A stretch of 64,000 bases of DNA from JABWBD01 sp040768665 (GTDB lineage Bacteria; Planctomycetota; Planctomycetia; Pirellulales; Thermoguttaceae), in assembly GCA_040768665.1 (NCBI GenBank), contig JAXGMN010000029.1, positions 1-64,000 on the forward strand, written 5' to 3'. The number at the start of each line of letters is the position of its first letter. Within the stretch, counting starts at the first letter, position 1. Shown piece after piece: positions 9,368 to 19,006 of the stretch. Under the pieces are notes generated by a model. The model searched no databases. It saw nothing but the letters and a program-made list of their open reading frames with translations, and had not been told where the DNA came from. A program made the position numbers and the translations under genes.

Positions 9368-10135
9368 ATGCCCACCGTGCCCAAACCTCCCGACGAAGAA
9401 GGAATCTCGCTCGAGGAGCTGAGCGAAGCATTCGCCCAGGCGATGGAGAGTTGCGCGCGAGCGAGACGTGGAGACTCAGAGTCCGGCCGGGAGCACGGCG
9501 GCGGGTCCGCCGACTGGGCGGTGGACGAAACCATGTCTGAGGCGCAGGACGACTGCACGGAGCCCGAGGACGAAAACGCTCCGGAAGACTCGGCCAACGA
9601 CGATTGCTGCCCGATCAGCCCCTCGTCGATCCTGGAGGCGATGCTCTTCGTGGGCGACCGCGACAACGAACCGCTCACGGCGGTGCGGGCGGCCGAGTTG
9701 ATGCGGGGCGTCGAGCCGGAAGAAATTCCGGTGCTTGTGGAGCAGCTCAATCAACTTTACCGGGCGTCCGGCTGCCCGTATCGCATTGTCAGCGACGGCC
9801 CGGGATACCGGCTGGCACTTGCCGAAGCATTCTACCCCGTCCGCGATAAGTTCTACGGGCGGATCCGGGAGGCACGGCTGTCGCAGGCAGCGGTGGACGT
9901 GCTGGCCATCGTCGCTTATCAGCAGCCGCTGACCGCGGAGGACGTGAGTCGGTTGAGGGGGCTGCCCAGCAATCACATTCTGTCGCAGCTTGTGCGACGC
10001 CGTCTGTTGCGGATCGAGCGAACCGAGGAAAAGCCCAGGCTTACCCGCTACTACACCACCGACCGGTTCCTCGACCTGTTCGGATTGGAGAGCCTGGAGG
10101 ACCTGCCCCAAAGTGAGGAGTTGGACCGCCGGTAG
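9368..10135 (+). CDS. scpB: Chromosome segregation and condensation protein ScpB
   Basis: Kleisin-associated winged-helix subunit of the SMC-ScpAB condensin. The core is at residues about 95-245: SSILEAMLFVGDR, QAAVDVLAIVAYQQPLTAED, LRGLPSNHILSQLVRRRLLR and TRYYTTDRFLDLFGLESLED. The first roughly 90 residues are an acidic, low-complexity extension (AQDDCTEPEDENAPEDSAND) longer than in most ScpB proteins. ATG 9368 is chosen over an upstream start at 9332 because it begins the natural leader MPTVPKPPDEE. scpA is not in the window. Downstream lies a row of pseudogenes. Confidence 0.93.
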   Translation: MPTVPKPPDEEGISLEELSEAFAQAMESCARARRGDSESGREHGGGSADWAVDETMSEAQDDCTEPEDENAPEDSANDDCCPISPSSILEAMLFVGDRDNEPLTAVRAAELMRGVEPEEIPVLVEQLNQLYRASGCPYRIVSDGPGYRLALAEAFYPVRDKFYGRIREARLSQAAVDVLAIVAYQQPLTAEDVSRLRGLPSNHILSQLVRRRLLRIERTEEKPRLTRYYTTDRFLDLFGLESLEDLPQSEELDRR

Positions 10136-10449
10136 GTCGCCGGGGTGCTGGGAACGCCTGCCGGGCGATTCGCGTCAGAATGGTAGACCGCGCTGCCAAG
10201 CCTGCTGGGGTAGATGCGTCGTAAGTGATTATTCAGCAAACATTTAGTCGTTCCCCCCGAAAACAGCACAGACGCCGCGATTCGGCCTTGCTAGAATTGG
10301 ACTTCGTTAATCCTTTCACTTTGGGCGCCGTACGCTTTCATCAGCAGTCTCCGAGAGCGGAAATCTTAGTACGAAGAGGCCCTGACAATATGGGGATAGG
10401 CATCTCGGAAAGATACCTGTTCTCCGTGGTTTACGAGTGTTTGGCCTCG

Positions 10450-10467
10450 GAGCCAGTCCCCGTTTTG
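10450..10467 (-). repeat. Single REP-like arm in a gene-free stretch
   Basis: Minus-strand reading CAAAACGGGGACTGGCTC, the same core as at 8526 and 58095. It is the only recognisable item between scpB (10135) and the rpe pseudogene (10607). Confidence 0.45.
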
Positions 10468-10606
10468 TTAGGCCTCTAAGCTCTTCGGCAGGCGGACACA
10501 AAGCCCCGTCTGAGCAGTATCGCAGGTCTTTACGCCGCCACACTTCTTCCGACTGTCTCCAAGCTTGCCGATGGGCAGTTCTCCTTGGCCAGACCCGTAC
10601 TTCCGT

Positions 10607-11241
10607 TCCGCTGATCGCGCCATCGTTGTTGGCGTGCGATTTCGCCGCCTGGAACGTGAAGTGCTAGAAGCTTGGAGAGGTTGGAGCCGAGGTGCTCCAT
10701 CTGGACGTGATGGACGGGCATTTTGTTCCAAACATCAGTTTCGGGATTCCTATTGCCGAGGCCGTTCGCCGGGCAACGGATCGGGTGCTGGATGCCCACT
10801 TGATGATCTCGATCCTCAGCGGTACATCGCGGCGTTCCGCCGGAGCCGACTGGCTGACCTTCCATATCGAGGCGGTTCCGGAACCGACCGGCCTGCTCCG
10901 CCAGGTTCGAGAGCCAGCGCGGGGGCGGGGCTTTCCTCAATCCGCCGACCTCGGTGCGCCGGTCCGGCCGTATTTGGACGATTGCGACCTGGTACAGATG
11001 AGCGTCATGCCGGGGTTTGGCGGCCAGCAATTCCAGCCGGTCGCACTCGACAACCGCGCCGCCAGTTGCGCCAGGCCGCGGGGCCGGAATTGTTGCTGTC
11101 GATCGATCGAGGTGTGGATTCGAGCACGATCCCCACCCAGCGCGGGCCGGAGCGGATATGTTCGTAATGCACCGCCTTCTTTCGACGGCAAGATTATCGC
11201 GAGCATCTGGACGAACTAACCCGATTAGCTGAATCGCGTTA
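10607..11241 (+). pseudogene. rpe: Ribulose-phosphate 3-epimerase, frameshifted
   Basis: Family motifs appear in order but in different frames: LIAPSLLACDFA near 10610, then LHLDVMDGHFVPNISFGIP at 10692, GADWLTFHIEAVPEPTGLL, a shift giving SLNPP-like coding, then VQMSVMPGFGGQQFQPVAL, and in another frame LLLSIDRGVDSSTIPT; the terminal EHLDELTRLAESR ends at a stop near 11241. At least four frameshifts mean no functional protein. Intact Rpe interconverts ribulose-5-P and xylulose-5-P. The strong residual similarity points to recent decay. First of three adjacent dead housekeeping genes. Confidence 0.88.
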
Positions 11242-11257
11242 ATGAACAGGTGTAGCC

Positions 11258-11827
11258 ATGCAGATCGTCCTCATTCGCCCGGATCGACCGATTACGACGG
11301 TCAACGTCGCATCCAGGGCACTCGACGTTCCGCTGAACGACCAGCGCCATGGAGGTCGCGCGTGGATGATTGAAGAGATCCGCAGCCAGTCCATGGACGT
11401 GATTTATGCACCCGAGTGCGAACCTGGGCTATGCAGACGCTGCGATTTCGGAGGCCCTGGGACTCAAGCTCAAGAAGCTCGATCACATGGAGAATCTCAA
11501 TCAGGGGTTGTGGCAGGGAGTGCTTATCGACGACGTCCGTGTGAAGCAACCCAAGGTCTACCGGCAATGGCAGGAGCATCCTGAGACCGTCTGTCCGCCT
11601 GAAGGCGAGATGTCGGCGAAGCCGACGAACGAACTGGACGGCGATTGCTCGCCTGGAGAAACGGCACAAGGACGGTACGATCGCGCTGGTATTGCTTGAG
11701 CCGCTGGCCAGTCTGGTCCGGGCGTCAGATCTGTCAGTGCGAGTTGGGCGATCTGGAAAGCGACCGAGGATCACGGTCGCTGGGAAGTGTTGGAAACCGG
11801 GCCGAAGCCCTGGTTCACAGCACGTAG
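11258..11827 (+). pseudogene. Histidine phosphatase (phosphoglycerate mutase-like), frameshifted
   Basis: Starts MQIVLIRPDRPITT and ALDVPLNDQ in one frame. It then jumps to AISEALGLKLKKLDHMENLNQGLWQGVLIDDV...KQPKVYRQWQEHPETVCPPEGE, and in a third frame to IWKATEDHGRWEVLETGPKPW, ending near 11827. The order fits the histidine phosphatase family used beside rpe and accD in related genomes (recall, not checked). Two or more frameshifts prevent a full product. Confidence 0.8.
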
Positions 11828-11923
11828 CCGGGCGTACGACTTAGCGAGACTTCTTTTAAGGGCCGGCCGAACCCGACGGATCACCCGGTCGGACCGGCCC
11901 AACCGCGAGTCCCACAAGGAGCA

Positions 11924-12748
11924 ATGATGGCTTCGGATCGCCCCGACCCCAGCAGTTGCCGCAGCATGATCAAGACCGAAACGGGGTGTGCCCGAGGGGC
12001 TCTGGATGGCCGCTCCGGTAGACCATCTTCCATGGAGAAGCGGCTCGGCGTGTGCCCGGAATGCGACTACCACTGGTACGTATCGGCCCAGGAGCGGATT
12101 CGCCAGGTGCTCGATGAAGGGACGTTTGAGGAGTGGGACGGCGACCTCGAGCCGGCCGATCCTGGATTTCGTCGACAGCAAACCGTATCGCGACCGGATC
12201 GTAGCCGAACAGTCAAGAACCGGTCTGAAAGATGCCGCCATTGTCGGCACGGGAATGGTTCGGCAAGCCATGCGTCGCCTTCGGCGTAACCGACTCGTCG
12301 TTTATCATGGGAAGCATGGGATCGGTCGGCGAGAAGCTGACCCGCCCGATCGAACGCGCTACCGAGCACAGCTTCCTTTGATCATCGTCTCCGGGTCAGG
12401 CGGCGGGGCACGAATGCACGAGGGCATGCTATCGCTCATGCAATGGCGAAGGTTTGCCGTTCTGGCAAGATTCGACACGGCGGCGGCCTGTTTATCTCGG
12501 TCCTGACCAACCCGACCATGGGCGGCGTCGCAGCCAGTTTCGCCTCGCTGGGCGATCTTGTTCCTTGCCGAGCCGAGGGCTCTGATCGGTTTTGCCGGCC
12601 CCCGGACACCAAGGCCACCATCCGGATCAACCCCAAAGGATTCCAGACCAGCGAATTCCTGCTGGAACACGGCTTCGTCGACCGTATCGTCCGCCGACAG
12701 GATTTGAAGAGCGAGATCGCCAGAACGATCGACTACTGCGGGAAGTGA
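11924..12748 (+). pseudogene. accD: Acetyl-CoA carboxylase carboxyltransferase beta subunit, frameshifted
   Basis: The start at 11924/11927 still has AAGGAG upstream. Recognisable blocks lie in several frames: KRLGVCPECDYHWYVSAQER (half of the zinc ribbon), ILDFVDSKPYRDRI, SFIMGSMGS-like coding near 12306, PLIIVSGSGGGARMHEGMLS at 12373, LFISVLTNPTMGGVAASFASLGDL at 12490 and NPKGFQTSEFLLEHGFVDRIVRR near the end. At least five frameshifts. An intact accD must exist elsewhere if this lineage makes fatty acids normally. Confidence 0.9.
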
Positions 12749-13004
12749 GCCGCGGGAACGGGTCGGTCCGCCGCTCACATCCAGTTGGCGTAGATCAGGG
12801 CAATGATCACCAGCCCTGAAAAGATGGAGGCGATTCGGAAGCTGTCCGAACTCCGAGTGACGGACGTCACTTCTCTCAAACGCGGAGAGAACGGAACGGT
12901 GACAATGAAGGTCCGTGCGGCCGGCAACGGTGCGAGCTTCCTGGTGATCGAGCCTACAGAATTGGCCGGCCGCGCACGGGGCGAACCGTAATCGTCTCGT
13001 GGCC

Positions 13005-14612
13005 CTATTGGACCGGTATCCATTGGATTCCGTCCGGTGTCGCCCGGAAGCGCTTCGCGCGGATGCTCGAACCGGCGCCCTCCTCGTAGTAGACGATGAG
13101 CACCGACCCGTCGTCGAGGTTCACCATCGACGGGTACGCCCCGCCCACCGTGTCGACCACCACGTTGTCGCTCCAGGTCTTGCATTCATCGAGGCTGTAG
13201 TGGAGGCTCGTCGAGGGAACCCGGTGCGCCAAAAGAATGATGCCGTCGCGCGTGCGGAGGAAGTAGGGACAGTGGCCCGGGAATCCCATCGGCTTGGAGA
13301 CGGTCCACGTCTCGCCGCGATCTTTCGACACGGCATAGCACATCGCCGGTCGCTGAGCGGCATAGAGCGTTCCATCGGCCAGTTCGACGACGTCGGTTTC
13401 AGCGTCGAGCCGAACGCCGGCGTTATCGATGTCAACGGCGGGCCGCCAGGTCTTGCCTCCGTCGTCGCTGATCCCGACGGCCCCCTGCGCCGAGCCGGAC
13501 GTTTCCTTATAGAGCCCCAGGATCAGCCGCCCATCGGTGAGCTCGCGGATCGGTGAGCTGCAGTAGTAATCCGCATAGATCTGACGCGCTTCCGACCAGG
13601 TCTTGCCGAGGTCTCCGGAGGAGACGGTCCACGTGCCGAGCCCCTTCCACCGTCGCCCCCGGCCTTCCTCCTTGCGAAGCGAGAAGAAGTTGCAGATTAA
13701 TTGCCCGTTCCGCAACTGGGCGATGGACGGATCGCGATCATCATCGGGGCCGTCGTAGAGCGTCCCCGGATCGCTCCACGTGCGGCCCTCGTCGTCGGAG
13801 GTCGCGTAGCTGATCCGACCGCCCCTGGGTAATTCCTCGTTGGGCAGGGAAACATGGCCGTAGCCGGCGTAGAAGACCGACATGAGCCGCCCATCGCTCA
13901 AGCGGCAGATGTCGGGAAACGCCTCATAGCCGCCGGCCCCGGCATCCTTCGCTACAAAGACGTGCATCGGCGGGGGAATGACGAACTCGTTTTCGGGCTT
14001 CTGAGCCTCTCCGTGCACGACAATATCTTTCACGTGCGCGACGCCCTGGTTGGCGTAGAATCCGATTCGGCCGCCCTTCACGGATGCATCGTTCGCCTCG
14101 TAGAGCATCTTGCCGTTGAGCCAGATTCGGAGTCTGTCTCCTTCGCACTCCAGCCGCCCGTGGTGCCACTGGCCTGCCGGTTTGTCCAGTTTGCCAACCC
14201 GCTTGATCTCGTTCCACATCCGGTTCTCGTCCGAACGAACCAGGATGGCTTGCGCGCGGTCGAAGTGCACGGAGTAGTAGGTGGACGCGTCGCGGGCACG
14301 GAGAATGAATCCACAAGCAAGCACGCCTTGCTGGGCGGGTTCCACGAGAAAGTGAGCCTCCAACGTGGCGTCGCTGAACTGCCACGGTGTGTAGAACGCC
14401 CGGCACATTTCGTGGCGGCCGTCGAGTACCAGTTCGCCGTCGCGGATCATGCCGGTGTCGGCCGAGATCCGCCACTGCGACGCCGCATCCGGCGACGATA
14501 GATCGATTTTGAGTTTGCCGCCCTCGGAGGCCGATTCCGCAGAAGCCGGCCACGAAGTGGAGAGAAGGACGGATACCAGCAGAACGAGCGTGCGGGACGA
14601 GCGGGCGTGCAT
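13005..14612 (-). CDS. Secreted sialidase-like BNR/Asp-box protein with laminin-like N-domain
   Basis: A 535-residue exported protein. A signal peptide (TLVLLVSVLLSTSWPASA) leads into a concanavalin/DUF1080-like beta-sandwich (residues about 25-200), then a six-bladed sialidase fold with Asp boxes SDDEGRTW, SSGDLGKTW, SDDGGKTW and SKDRGETW. ATG 14612 is supported by GAGGAG a few bases upstream; the extension to 14645 removes the signal peptide from the terminus. Likely an exo-sialidase or another glycosidase on host or algal glycans; a sialic-acid-binding arginine triad was not verified. Confidence 0.88.
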   Translation of the reverse strand: MHARSSRTLVLLVSVLLSTSWPASAESASEGGKLKIDLSSPDAASQWRISADTGMIRDGELVLDGRHEMCRAFYTPWQFSDATLEAHFLVEPAQQGVLACGFILRARDASTYYSVHFDRAQAILVRSDENRMWNEIKRVGKLDKPAGQWHHGRLECEGDRLRIWLNGKMLYEANDASVKGGRIGFYANQGVAHVKDIVVHGEAQKPENEFVIPPPMHVFVAKDAGAGGYEAFPDICRLSDGRLMSVFYAGYGHVSLPNEELPRGGRISYATSDDEGRTWSDPGTLYDGPDDDRDPSIAQLRNGQLICNFFSLRKEEGRGRRWKGLGTWTVSSGDLGKTWSEARQIYADYYCSSPIRELTDGRLILGLYKETSGSAQGAVGISDDGGKTWRPAVDIDNAGVRLDAETDVVELADGTLYAAQRPAMCYAVSKDRGETWTVSKPMGFPGHCPYFLRTRDGIILLAHRVPSTSLHYSLDECKTWSDNVVVDTVGGAYPSMVNLDDGSVLIVYYEEGAGSSIRAKRFRATPDGIQWIPVQ

Positions 14613-14753
14613 CGCGAGTCTCCTCGATGACTTTTGTCCGGGCAAAATGGGACCGAGCCGGCATTATAAGCGGATCAAAGGAAGCCGGGCCACAGCCAGG
14701 CTCGATTCCGTTTTTGCCCCATTCATTCGGCGGGAGGGCAAGAACCATCCTTC

Positions 14754-15533
14754 TTACCGCTTGGAAGCCGGCGGCAACAGGGCGTCGATGCCCGCCAGGG
14801 TCTCGCCGCACGCACTGTTCAGTACGAGATCGGCCGCCCGATCCAAAGGCGTCGCGTCTCGGTTGACGATTACCAGCCGCGCGCCGGAGGTCTTGGCGAA
14901 CCGAGGCAGGCCGGCGGCCGGGAAAACGACCAGCGAGGAGCCGATCGCCAAGAAGAGATCCGCTCGCCGGCTCCAGGCTTCCGCCTCGTCAAGCACGTCC
15001 ATCGGCATGGCCTGGCCGAAGGAAATCGTGGCATGCTTGAGAGGTCCGCCGCAATCGGGACAGTCCGGCGCCTTTTGGGTCTGAAAGAACTGCTCGATCC
15101 ATGGTTCCGGCTCGAATCGGCGCCTGCACTGCAGACACTGGATCACTCGGCCCGTTCCGTGCAACTCCAGAACCCGCCGGCTGCCGGCGAGCTGGTGCAG
15201 GCCGTCGATGTTCTGGGTAATCACGCCATGGATCAGCCCGCGGTGTTCCCAGCGGGCGAGCGCCTGGTGGCCGACGTTGGGCTCGGCGGAGGCAAATTCC
15301 AGATGCGCCTCGCACTTCTGCCGCCAGTATTCGGACCGGGCTGCCGGGCTGGCGAGGAACTCGTCGAAGAGGACTTGGCGGTATTTCGACCAGACACCTC
15401 CCGGCGAACGAAAGTCCGGGATCCCGCTCTCGGTGCTGATGCCGGCTCCCGTAAACGCGACCGCGAACTTCGCCGCCGTGAGCCAATCGGCAATCTGCTG
15501 CCAAGCGCCTTGTCCAGCCGTCGTCTGCGTCAC
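14754..15533 (-). CDS. NAD-dependent protein deacylase (sirtuin)
   Basis: Sir2 family, 259 residues from GTG 15533. NAD-binding GAGIS (29-33) and PDFRS (39-43), TQNIDGLH (106-113), catalytic His125 in LELHGTG, zinc Cys133/136 and Cys158/161, and GSSLVVFPAAGLP are all present. GTG 15533 has GGGGAG upstream and gives the usual class length; the ATG at 15689 would add 52 residues without homology. Cytosolic lysine deacylase removing acetyl or similar groups from proteins, for example acetyl-CoA synthetase in other bacteria. Confidence 0.93.
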   Translation of the reverse strand: MTQTTAGQGAWQQIADWLTAAKFAVAFTGAGISTESGIPDFRSPGGVWSKYRQVLFDEFLASPAARSEYWRQKCEAHLEFASAEPNVGHQALARWEHRGLIHGVITQNIDGLHQLAGSRRVLELHGTGRVIQCLQCRRRFEPEPWIEQFFQTQKAPDCPDCGGPLKHATISFGQAMPMDVLDEAEAWSRRADLFLAIGSSLVVFPAAGLPRFAKTSGARLVIVNRDATPLDRAADLVLNSACGETLAGIDALLPPASKR

Positions 15534-15711
15534 GTGGTTCTCCCCGCAAAGAAGATCGATCTCGGCACGACAACATTGTTGCCGCGGGGTGACCGGCGGG
15601 CAAGCCGGCAGCGGGGAAGCGAGAGGACGCGCGAGTTTGAAGCCTGCCTGTTTCTCCGGTAGAATAAGCCTCGGCGGCCACAAAGACAAGAGATCTCGAT
15701 TGCTCGGCGGC

Positions 15712-15836
15712 GTAATCGTTCACGCCCGCGGACGGGGGCTGGTCCATTTTTCGGCCAATTCGAGTACTCCGGCGTCAAAGACGTTGGCCGAATGCATGGA
15801 CCTGTCCCCCTCTCTTCCGCGGGCGTGAACGGTTAC
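15712..15836. repeat. Long-hairpin repeat, copy 1 (125 bp)
   Basis: Left end GTAATCGTTCACGCCCGCGG (15712-15731) pairs with the right end (15817-15836), 19 of 20 positions. Inner arms GGTCCATTTTTCGGCC and GGCCGAATGCATGGACC pair too, so the whole unit can fold on itself. Copies 2 and 3 lie at 18820 and 27696. Confidence 0.9.
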
Positions 15837-15876
15837 GCGGCGGCCGACACACCGCTTTTCCAGGAGGTTATGAGTC

Positions 15877-17202
15877 ATGCCAAGGAAAACCGATCCTACG
15901 ACCAAGTTCGGTTCGCGACGCGCGTTTCTCCGCTCGAGCGGGGCAATGGCTGCGGGGATGTATCTGGCAAGCCCCCTCGTCGCAAAAGCGGCCGAGACGC
16001 TGGCCATCAACGGCGGGAAGAAAGCGGTGACCGCATCGGCGAGTGGCTCGACCTCCTGGCCGCGTTTCGGCGAAGAGGAGATCGAGGCCGTCAATGCGGT
16101 GGTCCGCAACTTCGGTTATGGCGAGGTGGCGGCCTTTGAGAAAGATTGGCAGGAGCGTTTCAAGCCGCCGTTCTGCAAGTCGCACATGAACGGGACCAGC
16201 GCCCTGACCTCGGCCCTGTTCGCGCTGAATCTCCCGCCGGGCAGCGAAGTGCTGGTGCCCAGCCTCGACCCCTGGTTCGGGATCCTGCCGATGCGGCTGT
16301 TCGGGCTGGTGCCGGTCTTTGTCGACTCCAATCCGCGGACGCTGAATTTCGACCTCGACGACGCCAGGAAGCGGCTGACGAAGAACACCCGCGCGATCGA
16401 GGTGGTGCACCTCTTCGGTCTGCCCTGCGAGATGGAGGCGATCTGCGACTTCGCCAAGGAGAAAGGGCTCCTGGTTCTGGAAGACTGCGCCCATGCGCAC
16501 AACGCGTCGATCAACGGCAAGTACGTCGGCAATTGGGGCCAGATCGGGGCCTTCAGTTGCCAGGGGAGCAAGGTTCTGCCGGCGATGGAAGGCGGCATCG
16601 CCAACTACGAGAACCGGGAGTTCTACGAGCGCGCGGCGACCTTCGGCCACTACGAGTGCCCCGGGAAGTTTCCCAAAGACAGCAGGTATAAGAAGTACGG
16701 TACCGGGCTCGGGATGAAGCTCCGGATCCACCCGCTGGGCGCGGCGTTGGCCCGCTGCCAGTTGCGGCGTCTGGACCAACAGACCGAATTGGAGCGCGAG
16801 CAGAACCATTCGCTCAACAGCCGCTTGTGCCAGTTGCCCGGGATTTCCGAGCCCACGATACCGCCGGGCGTGAAACGGGTTTACTGGCGGTGGAACAACC
16901 TCTCCATCAATCCGGCCGCGGCCGGGATGTCGCGCGACACGGCCATCAAGGCCCTCAAGGCAGAAGGCGTGGCGGTGGGCACACTCAACTATTCCGTCAG
17001 CCACCGCGACACCGTGTTCAACGAACCCGAGTGGTGGCACCATGCGCCCGTGATTCCGGAGCGGCTTCCGGGCTTGGACGAGGCATTGGCCAACGGGATC
17101 TCGCTGCCCCGCTTTACCGAGCCGGTGCCCGAGTTGATCGACCAATACGTCGCGGCCTTCGAGAAGGTCTGGGCTCATCGCGCCGAGTTGGGCAAGAGTT
17201 GA
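15877..17202 (+). CDS. DegT/DnrJ/EryC1/StrS-family aminotransferase with Tat signal
   Basis: PLP-dependent sugar aminotransferase fold, 441 residues. A twin-arginine leader (SRRAFLRSSGAMAAGMYLAS) occupies residues 13-32. PLP-site residues are kept: Asp203 in LEDCAHAHNA and Lys232 in SCQGSKVLPAMEGG. AGGAGG lies upstream of ATG 15877. DegT enzymes normally act in the cytosol on nucleotide sugars, so export is unusual; PLP proteins folded in the cytosol are, however, good Tat clients. It ends 10 bp before the next gene, suggesting co-transcription. Confidence 0.9.
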   Translation: MPRKTDPTTKFGSRRAFLRSSGAMAAGMYLASPLVAKAAETLAINGGKKAVTASASGSTSWPRFGEEEIEAVNAVVRNFGYGEVAAFEKDWQERFKPPFCKSHMNGTSALTSALFALNLPPGSEVLVPSLDPWFGILPMRLFGLVPVFVDSNPRTLNFDLDDARKRLTKNTRAIEVVHLFGLPCEMEAICDFAKEKGLLVLEDCAHAHNASINGKYVGNWGQIGAFSCQGSKVLPAMEGGIANYENREFYERAATFGHYECPGKFPKDSRYKKYGTGLGMKLRIHPLGAALARCQLRRLDQQTELEREQNHSLNSRLCQLPGISEPTIPPGVKRVYWRWNNLSINPAAAGMSRDTAIKALKAEGVAVGTLNYSVSHRDTVFNEPEWWHHAPVIPERLPGLDEALANGISLPRFTEPVPELIDQYVAAFEKVWAHRAELGKS

Positions 17203-17212
17203 GGTGCACGCA

Positions 17213-18802
17213 ATGGCCAGAAAACCCAAGAAAGCGAAGGGACCAAAGGGGCCGAAGGGCTCGAAGGTTCCGACACCACAAAGGAATCTCGATCCGTCGC
17301 TTCCCATCTATCAGTTGAGGATCAGTATCGACGGCGTCGATCCGCCCATCTGGCGACGCATCCAAGTCGAGAATTACCATCTCGGTGCGCTCCACAAGAT
17401 CATTCAGGAGCTGTTCGACTGGGGGGATGGCAGGTCCCACACGTTTTACCGGCCGTGGCTGGGACGGTCGCGCCGGCACGGCGAAATCTGGGATCGCGAA
17501 AAGAAGGTCCGCCTGAGCCATATCGTCGCAGAGAACTATGAGAGATTCGTTTACGTCTACTCCGGAGATACCTGGTATCACACCGTCGAGATCGAAGCCA
17601 CCTTGCCCATCGAACAAGGCGCCCGGTACCCGCTGTGCCTTGGAGGCGAGGGGGCCGCGCCGGACGAAAGCGTGGGCGGTCCCAAGCAGTGGCAATCACT
17701 GATCAAGGCGGCCGGCGATCTGGAAAAGAGCCGTGATCGCCCGGAGCAGTCTGCACCGGGGAGGATCAACCTGGGAGCCTTCAATCAGGACGAGATCGCA
17801 CGGCGTCTTTACCGGTTGCGATTGTGGCTGGCCGGAGAAATGCCGCCGAGCGAGACGGCCGTATTCTCCGTGCAGGACGACGTGCGGGTGAAGCCGGGTG
17901 TTGTCCACCCCGAATGGCCCGATTTTCCGCTGGGCGGTTGGACGGGCACGGTGATCACCGTCGGGAATCTTACTCCACCGATGTACCAGATTGAGTGGAC
18001 GCCGGAAACGCTCTCGCTTGCTCACCCCGTCTACGCCAGGCGATGCGACCGCGACGATCTCAATCACGACACGATGTGGCTTGAGGAAGACCAACTGGTC
18101 GCCGATCCCGGCGGGCCGGTCACGCTCGACGAACCGGTCGACCTGCAGACCCGCCCGCTCTCGACCGACAACCCGGAAGATCGTGTCCGTATGATCTTCG
18201 GCGCAACCACGGATGATCGCGTCCCGGCGGTGAACCGCGATACCCTGGAAACCTATCGCCGGCACCTGGTCCAGAGTCTGCATTTTCCCCTCGAAGCGGA
18301 GATGGAGTCCGACTACATTGGTGAGGAGAACTATCCGGTAACGGTGCGGAGCCTTTGCGAACTCTCCCAAAACGCGGCGGGCCTCGAAGTGGAGGTTTCC
18401 GGAGGCAACGATTTCTTCGTCGTCGGATTGGATGAAGTGGTGTGTCCGAACAACGTGGATCCTATTGCCAGGCTGATCCAAGACTATCGGCAGTGGTTCC
18501 GGGACTTCGGGGCGTCATTCGATTCTGGTGAAGACGAGGATGAGGAAGATGAGGATGAGGATGACGAGGATGATGAAGATCGGCCGAGGGAATTCGGCCC
18601 CTTCGACCGAAACGTAGACGAAGCCGACGAAGCCGAGGACGAAGAGTACGACAGGGATGAAGATCAGGACGAGGAAGCGTTTTCCGACATGCCGGACAGG
18701 CCGGCGCCGTTGGTTCGCGACGAGACGCCAAATCGCAACGAGCCCTGCCCGTGCGGCAGCGGCAAGAAATACAAGCAGTGCTGCCTGAAGAAAGGGATCT
18801 GA
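17213..18802 (+). CDS. pRiA4b ORF-3-like protein with acidic linker and SEC-C tail
   Basis: About 529 residues. A Lys-rich start (ARKPKKAKGPKGPKG) is followed by a pRiA4b ORF-3 domain (IYQLRISIDGVDPPIWRRIQ, residues about 30-170). Next come a beta-rich segment (GGWTGTVITVG...MYQIEWTPET) and a segment resembling a calcium-binding plasmid-type domain (YRRHLVQSLHFPLEAEME). Residues about 435-500 are almost all Asp/Glu, and a SEC-C zinc motif (NRNEPCPCGSGKKYKQCC) closes the protein. ATG 17213 has GAGG at spacing 8; GTG 17204 is the alternative. Function unknown; SEC-C tails often bind ribosomes or protein partners. Confidence 0.85.
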   Translation: MARKPKKAKGPKGPKGSKVPTPQRNLDPSLPIYQLRISIDGVDPPIWRRIQVENYHLGALHKIIQELFDWGDGRSHTFYRPWLGRSRRHGEIWDREKKVRLSHIVAENYERFVYVYSGDTWYHTVEIEATLPIEQGARYPLCLGGEGAAPDESVGGPKQWQSLIKAAGDLEKSRDRPEQSAPGRINLGAFNQDEIARRLYRLRLWLAGEMPPSETAVFSVQDDVRVKPGVVHPEWPDFPLGGWTGTVITVGNLTPPMYQIEWTPETLSLAHPVYARRCDRDDLNHDTMWLEEDQLVADPGGPVTLDEPVDLQTRPLSTDNPEDRVRMIFGATTDDRVPAVNRDTLETYRRHLVQSLHFPLEAEMESDYIGEENYPVTVRSLCELSQNAAGLEVEVSGGNDFFVVGLDEVVCPNNVDPIARLIQDYRQWFRDFGASFDSGEDEDEEDEDEDDEDDEDRPREFGPFDRNVDEADEAEDEEYDRDEDQDEEAFSDMPDRPAPLVRDETPNRNEPCPCGSGKKYKQCCLKKGI

Positions 18803-18819
18803 TCGACCTGTTCGAGCAA

Positions 18820-18943
18820 GTAACCGTTCACGCCCACGGCCGGGGACTGGTCCATTTTTCGGCCGATTGACTGCTATTGGCTGACAAGACGTTGTCCGAA
18901 AACATGGACCTGTCCCCCTCTCTTCCACCCCGTGAACGGTTAC
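18820..18943. repeat. Long-hairpin repeat, copy 2 (124 bp)
   Basis: Begins GTAACCGTTCACGCCCACGG 17 bases after the stop of the pRiA4b gene and ends CCCCGTGAACGGTTAC. Inner arms GGTCCATTTTTCGGCC and GTCCGAAAACATGGACC pair. Sits between convergent genes and could terminate both. Confidence 0.92.
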
Positions 18944-19006
18944 GGCTAACGCAACTCACGCACCATGAGATTCTCGAGTATTCACCTGCCCAGATTGGAG
19001 GCACAA

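Noticed and set aside
12803..12991. 62-codon plus-strand frame between accD pseudogene and sialidase
   Set aside because: No family sequence, weak start context and lies in decayed DNA.
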